DNA of 64,000 nt from Heterobilharzia americana (Eukaryota; Platyhelminthes; Trematoda; Strigeidida; Schistosomatidae): the NCBI GenBank assembly GCA_944470555.2, contig OX104134.1:10705248-10769247 (forward strand), written 5' to 3'. The position numbers and the translations under genes are program-made. The notes below the pieces were generated by a model. It was not told the DNA's origin, searched no databases, and was given only the letters and a program-made list of their open reading frames with translations. Below are positions 32,390 through 43,800 of this stretch, piece by piece (positions within the stretch are counted from its first letter, which is position 1; each line of letters opens with the position of its first letter).

Positions 32390-33775
32390 TCATAAATGCT
32401 ATTAATAATAATAGAATAAAAATGCTCTGGATTCAAAATTACGACTGGAACAGGCTAGCTGGCTTCAGGAAGAACAAATCATGTGGGGATCAAATTGCAA
32501 CACTACGCTACGCATCATCATACAACGGAGCATAGAGTGACAGTCAACTCTCTACCTCAACTTCATCGACTTGAAAAAGGCCTCCTATAGCGTTGACCGA
32601 GAAGTAATTTGCCAGACAAGCTCTTCAACTCTACGGAATACCACAAACCTTTATCAACCTCAGTCAACAGCAGCTATGTTCTATGCTGTGCTGTATGATG
32701 CTACATGCCAAGCGATTCACAATGGAAAGCTCAGTGACGCCTTCGAAGTGAAGATAGGAGTAAGACAAGGCTGCCACCTACTTTCACCGATGATATTCCT
32801 GATTGTGACCGACTGGACTGAACTGGATCATGCAATAAACTGTAAGGAGCGAAAAGAGGGCCATACGTTGGGTGAACCGATGAAAAGACCCTAGAAGATT
32901 TGGATTTCACCGGTATTGTTTTATGTCTAATGTCTAAGATCTACAGGCAAAGACCAACAAGTTGAGGCAGCGAAGAAAGAGGGAACTTTTGAGTGAACGT
33001 AGAGAAGACAGAGGTGATGAAGATACCCAACCGACAACAACAAGCACCGATCACCATCAACGGGAGAGATGTAAAGGAAGTAGTCTGTTTCATCTGCCTG
33101 CCTAGGCAGCATCGTTTCGACTACAAGTGGCACATGCACAGGTGGTGATGTCAAAACCAGTAAGGATCGGAAAGATAGCAAGACAGGTCTTCATTAACCT
33201 ACAATCAGTGTGGAGATCTACTGCACTCAGAATAAGCATGAACAAGATCCGGATTTCCAACACTAATGTCAGTCAAGTCAGTGCCTCTACGTGATGGTTG
33301 AGAGACTTGGTGCGTCTCGAAAAGCATTTCCAAGAAACTACAGACATTCATCAACAACTGCCCCCTACGCTCACTCCATACTGACACTGAATATCAGATG
33401 GCCAGAATGGTAAGAATAAGTAGCTAGAAACTCGCTGGGGCAACGAATCAACCGAAAACCTATCGCCCAATAAATATACCGAAAGAAAGTGGAGATGCAT
33501 TGGATTTGGCATACACTGAGAAGACTGTTCACGGATATCATGCACCAGGCCCTCGAGTGGAATCCAAGGGGTTTGCGACGAGTTGGGCGTCCGAGGGTGA
33601 CATAGAGATCGTGTGAGGAAGAAATGAAAGGTTATGAGCATTCGTGGATCCAGGTTAAGAAAACTGCAGAGAAGAGAGTGCAATCGAGACGTGCTACTGA
33701 ACCCCTATGTTTTACTAGGAACTTAAGGGATAAATAATAATTCTGATACTAATAGTAATAATGATGACAGACTGG
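32390..33775 (+). pseudogene. Relic of a second RTE-like LINE lineage
   Basis: Broken plus-strand frames give LAGFRKNKSCGDQIATLR (about 32455-32510); a FIDLKKASYSVDREVI stretch (motif A, about 32560-32612); and DATCQAIHNGKLSDAFEVK, GVRQGC and LSPMIFLIVTDW (32700-32810). The C-terminal part has HWIWHTLRR, then ALEWNPRG and RVGRPRV (about 33490-33600), the usual end of RTE-type proteins with a GRPxxT pattern. The segment between contains many stops and the YADD box is not found. A TAATAATAATT-type tail ends it near 33735-33770. It is clearly different from the intact RTE in this window. Confidence 0.75.
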
Positions 33776-34905
33776 AGAGAGAATTCGAAGCCTCCACGTG
33801 TTACCATACAAGAAAGGCACCTCAAAAGCATTACGATGAATCCTCAATAAGGCTGGGATTAAAATGGCATTTAAACAAACAAACTCACTGAGAAACAAGC
33901 TGTGTAAGTTAGAAGATCCTATTGATCCAATTGGACCACATTATTTGGTTTGCCAAATCCCTTCCAATCATTGAGAGGTTAAATTACATAGGTCAAAATA
34001 GTCAACCAGGGTCAATCAGAATACCAGATCACAAAAATTTCACTAAGTCAATAATAGTAGATCCTGATAGGGTAAGAGATTTAGAGAAAAGCTCGGGTAT
34101 AGCTCTATACACCACCACACAATAGGATGAGATAGAGTGACAGTATTGAGAACTAACTTGATTGGGTCGAGGTATAGATTGATAACTGAATCGTCGTTCA
34201 TCGAATCAACACCAAATATATGGAATAGAAATGATTCTGCACCTGTCCCAGATATATGGAAAATTCTTCTACCCTTGTCGTCACGAAGAAGAAGAGATTA
34301 GAAATATGTAAACAACGTCTCAAGGTTGTGAAGCTGCCTGATATGAATACGAACAATAAATAATGTCCAAAACGCTATCCAGCAAGTTATACTGTTTCAC
34401 TAAGACGTATCTAATTTGCAGACTAAAATCGAATTACAATGCGCCACAGTGCCGAAGTTTTACTCCCACATTAATCTATATAGTGTTTTGATGATTTTGA
34501 GCCATGAAGTAGTGCACTCCCAATGCTATAATATCAAAGTTGTGCTGCTGTTTTTTGCCTTACAGAAGGTAAATATATTATGCTATACAGAAATTACCAT
34601 AGTTTACACTAAAACACATCTGTTACATAGTTAGGTGATTCCTTAAACTTTCCTGAAAGACCTGAAGGTAGCTTTTACTACTAAACCGGATGTAAATCGT
34701 TTCAGTCGCCTTTCTTTTGCCTCCTTCATAGTCTCTGACAATTAGATCAGCAACATACAACGCTATCCAAGTTGCTGTTTTTTGTCTATCGTTGAATTGT
34801 TAACGTTTTAATGGTAGCTGACTTCTGCATACAATTTGATCATGCCTATTTCGATTTAATGACTGTAGTGTTTATCTCATACATCTGTTGTTGCTGTGTC
34901 CCCAG
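33776..34905. other. Unassigned sequence
   Basis: No family recognised; one 67-codon frame at 33922-34125. The last 20 bases are a good splice acceptor. Confidence 0.3.
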
Positions 34906-34963
34906 AACAGATAATGAAAATGTTATATTCATTATGGTGGGATACGCTTCTTTTCTACTGTAG
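34906..34963 (+). CDS. Weak candidate terminal exon of the 18.4-27.9 kb gene
   Basis: A strong acceptor (GTTGTTGCTGTGTCCCCAG) ends at 34905. The following sequence has the right phase (1 leading base) to continue from exon c and encodes TDNENVIFIMVGYASFLL before a TAG stop. The encoded tail is short and hydrophobic, and nothing else supports it. It could equally be an unused site. Confidence 0.22.
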
Positions 34964-35542
34964 ATATGCTAAATCTACACAAATAGCTGTATGTATGCAT
35001 ATTAAACTTTTCCTTTCTTCTCTTGACAAGAATATTTACATATTATTTATTATTCGGTCTGCATTGATTTCGTCATCATAAGTGTGTCTATGCAGTTAAA
35101 GTGAATAAGTAAATTGCAATCAAAATTATTTTCCAGCCTTTACCAATTAAAATTGATCATTTCAGTTGTTTCATCTTGTTTTTTGAATGAAAATTATCTG
35201 TCATGTATGCAATACGGTCAATAAACTGAGTGAACTGTCACTGTAATGCTCCATAGCGAAATTCCTTATGTTGTCACTGAGAAATATAAGTCTAGTTCGT
35301 CTACTGAAATATGAGTTTTCGCAGAATTGAGAATGAGCGCCAATAGTCAATGAAATCAGGTTAGACATAGTTCTCTGTCAACTGATTTTACACTTGCAAT
35401 GTCAAGAGGTTTTCAGTGATTTTCTGCAATTCATTCTCCTTGTTCAACTCCTTAACTGATGTCTTTCAGAAATGATGTACTATGCGTTTTAATTCTACAA
35501 GAGAGAGAAAGAAACCAGTATGAAAATGGAGTCATAATTAAC
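34964..35542. other. AT-rich sequence, nothing recognised
   Basis: No coding or repeat signal identified. Confidence 0.3.
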
Positions 35543-35824
35543 ATGAAAAGAAGTGGTGCAGGGGAAATTATGTATTGCGAAATTATAAATGGTGATAGTG
35601 AAAGCATTAAATCTAACTATGAAATCATATTTTCAAACATTATATATATTCGGTATCCCAGTAGGAAATGTTCGTACCCTCCATACTTCTACTGAATACT
35701 GATTTTTCCTCTCTGTTTCGCATCTCCACCAATCAATTGCTCCCACCTATGTTGTTTGACAATCTTGAGCTGTATACTACTGATGTGTGTCATTATAGGT
35801 ATCTGTCATCATAGAAAGGTAATC

Positions 35825-36005
35825 AAGTTGGTTTTAATCATGAACTGACATCAGTTGGAGTACTGCTGAGAACCTGGGAGAAGTGGACAGCTATTTCATT
35901 CTAGTATGGGACTGTTCACCAGTGAGCCCTCATAACTCCGCTAGGGATCAAACCCAAGACCTTCAGGTCCCGTGTTGAGCATTTTACCATTGAGGCACTG
36001 GTTCC
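35825..36005 (-). mobile_element. Hammerhead-SINE, second group, decayed (in left arm)
   Basis: On the minus strand: B-box-like GGGTTTGATCCCTAG (about 35956-35942), then GAACAGTCCCATACTAG, AATGAAATAGC and GTCCACTTCTCCC, then a tail ending TGATGTCAGTTCATGA. The CTGAGGA and CGAAAC cores are lost. Confidence 0.6.
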
Positions 36006-36009
36006 GAGA

Positions 36010-36800
36010 AATCGTGACCGATGGTACCGTCGCAACGTTTGTTTGGTTGTCAAAGATCGGGTTTACAACACTTCGCTGCGAGAAGTTCTGCTTTGCACCT
36101 GTGAAACCTGGCCTCTCTGAGCTGAGGATGTGTGATGACTCTGTGTGTTCGACCATCGTTGTCTCCATAGGATTGCTTGTATCTGGTGGCAGCACCATGT
36201 AAATAATCTTTAGATACGACACTGTGTGTTTGCGTATGATGGAGATTCTCATTCAAAACTTGAAGTCATCTGAAAACAATGGCTTCGGTGGCTTGGGAAT
36301 GTGTTATGCGTGTCGTCCCAACGGCTTCCATACCGTTCATTGTTTGCTGGCCTTGAGACTTGATGGAAGAAGAAGCAGAGGGTGGTCAGTGTATGACATG
36401 GCACCGTAGGATAGAAGATAGCTGTATCGGGTTGGCATCTGTTGGTGCATCACGACTCCCTGGGTGAGGTCTGAGAGATCACGCGGTTGAGTAACTCGAG
36501 ATGTTGTCAGATATGGCTGGGAATCGGAACCGGTGGTGGTCGTGCTGTAGCTCTCTTCTATCTTCTACTGCTGAAGAATAATGAATGCTTTGTTTTGAAT
36601 GTATCTTATTAGACTGCCTTTCCGGTCATTCTATTCTCGTTGTGCTTTTCTTTTTATTTATCCACTTTCCTTCGCTTTATGTCTTCATAGTGTTGTTATA
36701 TTATTGTGTGGCGCATTTCTTGGTACCATCGTTATACCATATTTGTATTATGATAACAGTAATAATGATAGTAATGATAATAATAATAATAGGTAATCCC
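36010..36800 (+). pseudogene. RTE relic, C-terminal part and tail (in left arm)
   Basis: CTCTGAGCTGAGGATG followed by TGTTCGACCATCGTTGTCTC matches the WPLKVEDM...VFDHRCL segment. TGGCTTGGGAATGTG...CGTCGTCCC matches RWLGHVLRMP. A TWHRR and WGPRD-like stretch follows (about 36400-36470), then a DMAGNRNRWW stretch (about 36500-36535). A TAATGATAATAATAATAATA-type tail lies at about 36755-36792. Confidence 0.7.
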
Positions 36801-37208
36801 TGTAGGTTGAAATCAATTCCAGAATGATTGTAAATTGGACGACGATGGACAGCTACTGCTTCCTCCAAGTTAAACACTTGTCATTGGTACACAGTTCTCA
36901 TGATAAGGCGATATTAATTAGCCATTAGATTCACGTATCAAACTGGAATGCAGCAAGTGCATAGTGGTTCTTGGTTTTCAAAGATTTGTTTGTGATGGAA
37001 ACTACCTTGAAATCGATCTATGCCATGCAACCTTCGCATAACTATGCTTATATGTGTCAATGTTTTGTTAGTTTTTCTGCAACAATGATGTGATGTCGCG
37101 TAAACGTGTAGTGCTGGCTTAACCGTTTGCGTTCACCTTCAGTATTTTTGTATTTATGTACACCCTCCTTTTCTCTGTAATTCATGCTTGATTCAACACA
37201 TGAATAAT

Positions 37209-37212
<4 letters not shown>

Positions 37213-37270
<58 letters not shown>
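37213..37270. repeat. (TA)n microsatellite at the inverted-repeat boundary
   Basis: About 29 TA units begin exactly where the left arm ends. Confidence 0.95.
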
Positions 37271-37273
<3 letters not shown>

Positions 37274-37720
37274 AGGTTACAACCATTATACAGGAATAGA
37301 TGATTCGATGTGATTTTATTTAATTAATACTCAACAAAAAATGAAACACACAAAGTTGAACTGTGACCATTGTCGTCTTTATTACCAGTTACGATCATTG
37401 AAACAAAGTCTTAAAGCTAGGTTATGCAACAACAGTACTTTTCTAACCGTGATTTTTTTTGCGTTTATAACTTCAACTTTTGCGAAGTAGAAAGAAAAGG
37501 TGAAAAACAGACCGAGAAACAGAGTAGTCAGAAATAATGTGACAGATTAGGTAAGAATCACAGATAAAGACAATAGTTGTCTCTTTTTTCTCTATTGACG
37601 TGTTTTTTTCCGCTTATTTTTGAAGTTCATAATCTAAAGTAGAGAAAACATCACGACCAGTTGGACAAGTTGGTGTGTAGTCTATTTGTATTTAATGTGA
37701 ACATAACTCATAGATGAAAT
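37271..37720. other. Spacer of the inverted repeat
   Basis: Single-copy AT-rich sequence with no gene recognised. Confidence 0.5.
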
Positions 37721-38133
37721 CACAATTATTTATGTGTTGAATCAAGCATGAATTACAGAGAAAAGGAGGGTGTACATAAATACAAAAATACTGAAGGTGA
37801 ACGCAAACGGTTAAGCCAGCACTACACGTTTACGCGACATCACATCATTGTTGCAGAAAAACTAACAAAACATTGACACATATAAGCATAGTTATGCGAA
37901 GGTTGCATGGCATAGATCGATTTCAAGGTAGTTTCCATCACAAACAAATCTTTGAAAACCAAGAACCACTATGCACTTGCTGCATTCCAGTTTGATACGT
38001 GAATCTAATGGCTAATTAATATCGCCTTATCATGAGAACTGTGTACCAATGACAAGTGTTTAACTTGGAGGAAGCAGTAGCTGTCCATCGTCGTCCAATT
38101 TACAATCATTCTGGAATTGATTTCAACCTACAG

Positions 38134-38925
38134 GGATTACCTATTATTATTATTATCATTACTATCATTATTACTGTTATCATAATACAAATATGGTATA
38201 ACGATGGTACCAAGAAATGCGCCACACAATAATATAACAACACTATGAAGACATAAAGCGAAGGAAAGTGGATAAATAAAAAGAAAAGCACAACGAGAAT
38301 AGAATGACCGGAAAGGCAGTCTAATAAGATACATTCAAAACAAAGCATTCATTATTCTTCAGCAGTAGAAGATAGAAGAGAGCTACAGCACGACCACCAC
38401 CGGTTCCGATTCCCAGCCATATCTGACAACATCTCGAGTTACTCAACCGCGTGATCTCTCAGACCTCACCCAGGGAGTCGTGATGCACCAACAGATGCCA
38501 ACCCGATACAGCTATCTTCTATCCTACGGTGCCATGTCATACACTGACCACCCCTCTGCTTCTTCTTCCATCAAGTCTCAAGGCCAGCAAACAATGAACG
38601 GTATGGAAGCCGTTGGGACGACACGCATAACACATTCCCAAGCCACCGAAGCCATTGTTTTCAGATGACTTCAAGTTTTGAATGAGAATCTCCATCATAC
38701 GCAAACACACAGTGTCGTATCTAAAGATTATTTACATGGTGCTGCCACCAGATACAAGCAATCCTATGGAGACAACGATGGTCGAACACACAGAGTCATC
38801 ACACATCCTCAGCTCAGAGAGGCCAGGTTTCACAGGTGCAAAGCAGAACTTCTCGCAGCGAAGTGTTGTAAACCCGATCTTTGACAACCAAACAAACGTT
38901 GCGACGGTACCATCGGTCACGATTT
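38134..38925 (-). pseudogene. RTE relic in right arm (mirror of 36010-36800)
   Basis: Identical in content to the left-arm relic except for a one-base insertion at about 38551 (CCACCCCTCTG versus CCACCCTCTG), which shifts one short frame. Confidence 0.7.
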
Positions 38926-38929
38926 CTCG

Positions 38930-39110
38930 GAACCAGTGCCTCAATGGTAAAATGCTCAACACGGGACCTGAAGGTCTTGGGTTTGATCCCTAGCGGAGTT
39001 ATGAGGGCTCACTGGTGAACAGTCCCATACTAGAATGAAATAGCTGTCCACTTCTCCCAGGTTCTCAGCAGTACTCCAACTGATGTCAGTTCATGATAAA
39101 ACCAACTTGA
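38930..39110 (+). mobile_element. Hammerhead-SINE in right arm (mirror copy)
   Basis: Plus-strand version of the element at 35825-36005: GGTCTTGGGTTTGATCCCTA, then CAGTCCCATACTAGAATGAA, then the tail CTGATGTCAGTTCATGA. Confidence 0.6.
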
Positions 39111-39389
39111 TTACCTTTCTATGATGACAGATACCTATAATGACACACATCAGTAGTATACAGCTCAAGATTGTCAAACAACATAGGTGGGAGCAATTGA
39201 TTGGTGGAGATGCGAAACAGAGAGGAAAAATCAGTATTCAGTAGAAGTATGGAGGGTACGAACATTTCCTACTGGGATACCGAATATATATAATGTTTGA
39301 AAATATGATTTCATAGTTAGATTTAATGCTTTCACTATCACTATTTATAATTTCGCATACACAATTTCCCCTGCTCCACTTCTTTTCAT

Positions 39390-39735
39390 TGGTTGAAGAC
39401 TCTTGTTGAGATGGCTGAACGTCGAGCGGAACGGTGTTGTTTTATTCACTCTGGGATCTTAGTTGGTTGGAGGCAGTTGGCAGGAAGCCCTGGTCGTAGG
39501 TTTCGTGGTTTTTGGCACTCGTGAGCTTTGCGTATCTTGAACGTCGACGGAACTGATGTCCCGCCTGAGATTAGAACCCGCGTCAGCCGGTGTTGTAGTC
39601 GGCGACTTCTCCTCTGACGTTAGTTGCCACATTGCAAGTATGATCGATAGAATTCGATCTGCACTCAGGACTATACAACAAGAAATTGGTCGCACTTCCA
39701 TGACCAATCAATACATCACTCTAGCATCTTATAAC
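39390..39735. other. Unassigned sequence
   Basis: Overlapping 61- and 82-codon frames on opposite strands, not recognised. Possibly part of the RTE-type relic that ends at 39905. Confidence 0.25.
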
Positions 39736-39739
39736 GCTT

Positions 39740-39905
39740 GAATATTTGTAGTAATTTTTATCATTTTACTGTTTATTCTCCCACACTACATTATCTTCTT
39801 TGATATCATTCCTTTTGTGCCCGTCTGTTCTTTGTATACTACTGTGAAGTGTGGCAGCTTGGGGCGATGCAGTTATGTGCAAGGTTCTATGTTGATTTGG
39901 TCACT
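39740..39905 (+). pseudogene. 3' UTR remnant of an RTE element
   Basis: GTGAAGTGTGGCAGCTTGGG followed by CGATGCAGTTATGTGCAAGG and TTCTATGTTGAT parallels the terminal block of the intact RTE copies. The coding part is not visible. Confidence 0.55.
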
Positions 39906-40685
39906 CAGTCAGTCACATCTGATAAACAGGTGGGAATGGAATTGTAATCTACCACAGTACACAGGTTTTGTGCGTAAATTTTATCTACATTTTTTATCTC
40001 GTGTCACAGAAGAAGATCAAAGGATTCAATTTACCTTGTTGGCTTTTCAGAATCACTATGTTCATAATAATTAGCAGCCAAGTTAATCGTTTACTGGATT
40101 TATCTGTTTTGACTGGCATCAGTGAGAACCGAACCTACTGAGAAAGGTATTCTTCATAGGAATACTGACACTTTTTGCAGCAGAAATGCTACACTTCGTT
40201 GAAGTAAAAGTCAGACAATTACAAGATTTTATGCATAACATATCATTGCTTTTGACAAATTACTTCAAACATAATCAAGCAAATTATCATACTGCTATAA
40301 GTTTTTCATTCTTCCTTGATCTTTGTGCCTTTTAGTCATCATAATTTTTTTTTTTGCGAAGAAAACTATAATTTCTAAATTACTTGTGAAGTTGAAGGTC
40401 AATTTTTAATTATTTTATCTGTAGGTTATAGTGTACTGAATGAATATCAGTAGTGTAGTATATGACACGAAATATTTTCGCAAATGTTCTGCTTTCTGTT
40501 TCACGATAATAAGTAGTGTTGTGCATAAATTCTCGGGAATTCTTGAGAAGACAGTACACATTGAAAATCTGATTTCTTTTATCGGTAACCTGTTCATTAA
40601 AATGCATATTTATGAGTGTTTTCAACTACCAATTTTTTTGTCACCAAGATATGAGACTAAAAATTCTGCTTTCAATTATCTGTAC
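39906..40685. other. AT-rich sequence, nothing recognised
   Basis: A 96-codon frame at 40440-40730 has no recognisable features and overlaps a SINE scrap at its end. Confidence 0.3.
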
Positions 40686-40687
40686 TG

Positions 40688-40755
40688 GTTGATGATTGAA
40701 GATGAGATGAAAATCTGGACTGCGACCTGATTCGAACCAGCGACCACTAAACTAT
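40688..40755 (-). mobile_element. tRNA-derived SINE, group B, truncated
   Basis: The minus strand reads GGTCGCTGGTTCGAATCAGG (B box), a short AGTCCAGATT, then the group tail TTTTCATCTCATCTTCAATC. The A-box half is missing. It ends about 65 bp upstream of RTE copy 2. Confidence 0.7.
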
Positions 40756-40820
40756 GGCTATCTCAGATATTCAAATCATAATTTCAATTATCTGCCTGGC
40801 CATCATTATGTCTTACTCAT

Positions 40821-43800
40821 GATAGCTGCTACCTTGACGTGGTGGTCGGGCTTGCATATCACAATGACCCAACGAGCTATGCTGGTGGAACGCTTGTTCC
40901 CTCGAGGTCCTACCATACCAGAAAGGTCTGTTGGGTAGTGGTTAGACGAAAAGCAGTTACCGTCATAGTGTAAATTGCTATACTATGATGGGGGTCTGAG
41001 GGCGAAGTCGTACTGCTGCTAGCTGGATGGGGTGTGACAGCAGTAAGGTGTTTCCCTTGGATGACCAGCAGTGCCAAGCTGATGCTGCCTTCTCAGTGGA
41101 AGGGGGGGTTAGAAAAGGTCGGCCCCAAAAATAACACACTCCACCACGCCCCACGGTCTGCCGGGCCGGCGGTGTTGGTTCACTTGTCGTTTCCTTTCGC
41201 TCATCCGGCCCCAAAAATACAAAAATTCAAAATAATCATACTCAAAAGGCTGGGTGTGACAGGCCTCAAGCAGATGTCCGATGGGCTCTGCGGTCACACA
41301 AATCTCTTTCAGGTACCTTAAGAAGAAATAGCCTTCCACGGTGTGGGCAGCCGGGAAGTGTCAACCGCCCTCACAACTCTGTCAGCACCCAAGTTTCTTC
41401 TGACTGCTATCCTCCTCCTCCATCATTACCTTCTAATCTTCCTTCACGTCTCTTAATTAATGATGCTGCATCATCTTCAATTTCTCCTACCTCTGCAGCC
41501 TTCGACAACGATCTGAGTCCACAGAACAGCATCCCTGGTCTCCTTAAACCACGCTCCAAATTACATATTGGAGCCTTCAATGTCCGCACCCTCCGTCAAA
41601 TTGGCCAACAGGCTTCGTTGGCAAAGACTCTAGCAACTCGGGCATGGATGTGTGCTGTGTTTGTGAGACACGCATACAGGACCCAAGTGTGGTTATTCAC
41701 CTGACCTCTCCTGACCAATCTGGTGAATCTGCAAAATTCACCCTTCGAGTTTCTGGAGATTCGATAGCTAGCTCTCGTGGTCTTGCAGGTGTAGGTATAG
41801 CATTAAGCACCAGGGCAGAAAACTCACTACTAGACTGGATCCCAGTTGATAGTCGCCTCTGCGCTATGAGGCTGAACGGCACAGTGAGAACTAAAAGGAA
41901 TAGTGAGACTCGCCGTTGTCTCTTTGTAATCTCTGCTTACGCACCCACTGACTGTAGTTCGGATGAAGTGAAGGACGAGTTCTACCATAAACTGTCTAAC
42001 CTCCTCTCGAAAGCCAAACGTTCGGACGTAGTGGTTGTTGCAGGTGACCTCAACGCACAGGTGGGTAGACTGAGTGAGGCAGAAAGGCACTTAGGTGGCA
42101 CTTTCGGAATCCCAGCTGAACGTACAGATAACGGTGATCGCCTATTACAACTATGCTCAGATAACCGCCTATTTTTAGCCAGCACAAATTTCAGACATAA
42201 AGAAAGGCACTGTCTGACCTGGCGTCCACCGAGCTCGACTCAGCGATGGACACAGATAGACCACATTGCTATTAGTCATCGCTGGAGAGGATCGGTGGAA
42301 GACTGCCGCTCCTTCTGGAGTACGTGTTTGGACAGCGATCATGCGTTGGTCCGAGCACGTATATGCCTGCGTCTCAATGGACGTAGAAAAAATTTGGCAA
42401 CAAAACCACTACGAGTTCTGCTGGACAACGAAAACACCAAAGCCGTGTTCAGTGAGAAGTTGGCTAGGCAGTTATCGGAACAAAAGACTGTCACTCATCC
42501 AGAAGAAGCTTGGTGCCATCTTCAGTCTACTGTAAAAGCAGCACTGGAGACTGTAGCCGACTCCAAGATAATGGCTAAAAAGAGCCAGTGGATATCAGCA
42601 GCTTCTTCCAAACTAATGGATGCACGTGAATGCATCCCTGCAGGCTCTGAGTACAATGAAGAGCGAGCGCAACTTAAAAATAAACTGACGAAAAGTCTGC
42701 GCAACGATCGTGAACAGTGGATCAGTGAACAGGCTAAAGAGATGGAAAAGGCAGCGGCGATCGGTAACAGTAGACAGTTATTTAGACTTATTAAGGAGAC
42801 TGGGGGGAAATGGTCAACAACAGTTAGTGAGGTTATAGCGGAGAAGGACGGATCGGCGATTCACTCGCAGGGAAGGCGACTGGGACGATGGGCAGAACAC
42901 TTTGAGGAACAGTTTAACTGGCCTCCAGCCACCATTGCGCTGCCCGCTATCCAGTCGGACCCTGAATGGGACATAGAGACAGGTCCCCCAACACTAGAAG
43001 AAGTTGAGAAAGCGGTAGGTAGCCTGAAACGGGGAAGGGCAGCAGGACCAGACGGACTACCTGCTGAGGTATACAAGAATGGTGGTAGAGTTCTCTTAGT
43101 CAGGCTAACGGAAGTGTTAGCCAGTATATGGGAATCAAATACGATCCCCTCCGACTGGTCTAAGTCACTGATCATCCCAGTCTTCAAGAAAGGCGAGAAG
43201 TCCTCTTGTGATAACCACAGAGGAATCAGCCTGACAAACATAGTGTCTAAGATCCTAAGTTCTATAATTCTCCGACGCCTGAGTGGAGCTCGGGAACAGC
43301 AAGCCCGAGAAAACCAGGCAGGCTTTAGACCTGGCCGTGGATGTATCGACCAAATATTCACACTGCGCCAGGTCCTGGAACATAGGCATGCTTACAGACG
43401 CCCGACAATAGCTGTATTTCTCGACCTGAAGGCGGCATTTGACTCCGTTGATCGAGAAGTCTTATGGCAGTGTCTGTCACTGAAAGGCGTGCCTAGTAAG
43501 TACATCACCTTATTGAAAGCTCTCTACTCGAACACTTGTGGGCATGTTAGAGCCTATGGTGAGTTGTCCAGGGAGCTATACTCATCAAGTGGTGTCCGTC
43601 AAGGATGCCCACTATCCCCATTCTTATTTAATTTTATCATAGATATTCTTATGGAGGTTTCCCTCTCGTCACCTAATTACAAAGACGTTGACCGGACCAC
43701 AGGTGAATTTTCCTTAGATCTAGAATATGCAGATGACATAGTCCTGTTAGGTGAAGACGCTGACAAGATGCAGAGTCTTCTGAACACTTTGAGTGGGAAT

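Larger units (their letters stand above)
35543..37212 (+). repeat. Left arm of a 1.67-kb inverted repeat
   Basis: Its reverse complement is 37721-39389. By eye the arms differ only by a few substitutions (near 35556, 35570, 35600) and single-base indels (near 35575, 35838, 36382). The arm carries a hammerhead-SINE, an RTE relic and AT-rich flank. The spacer (37213-37720) begins with a TA microsatellite. Confidence 0.95.
37721..39389 (-). repeat. Right arm of the 1.67-kb inverted repeat
   Basis: Mirror of 35543-37212. The RTE relic is therefore repeated at about 38134-38925 (minus) and the hammerhead-SINE at about 38930-39110 (plus). Confidence 0.95.

Noticed and set aside
37213..37270. CRISPR or other ordered repeat array
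   Set aside because: Plain TA dinucleotide repeats. No array of spaced repeats was seen anywhere in the window.
36585..38348. An 80-codon gene present twice in opposite orientation
   Set aside because: It is the AT-rich tail of an RTE relic mirrored by the inverted repeat, not a gene pair.
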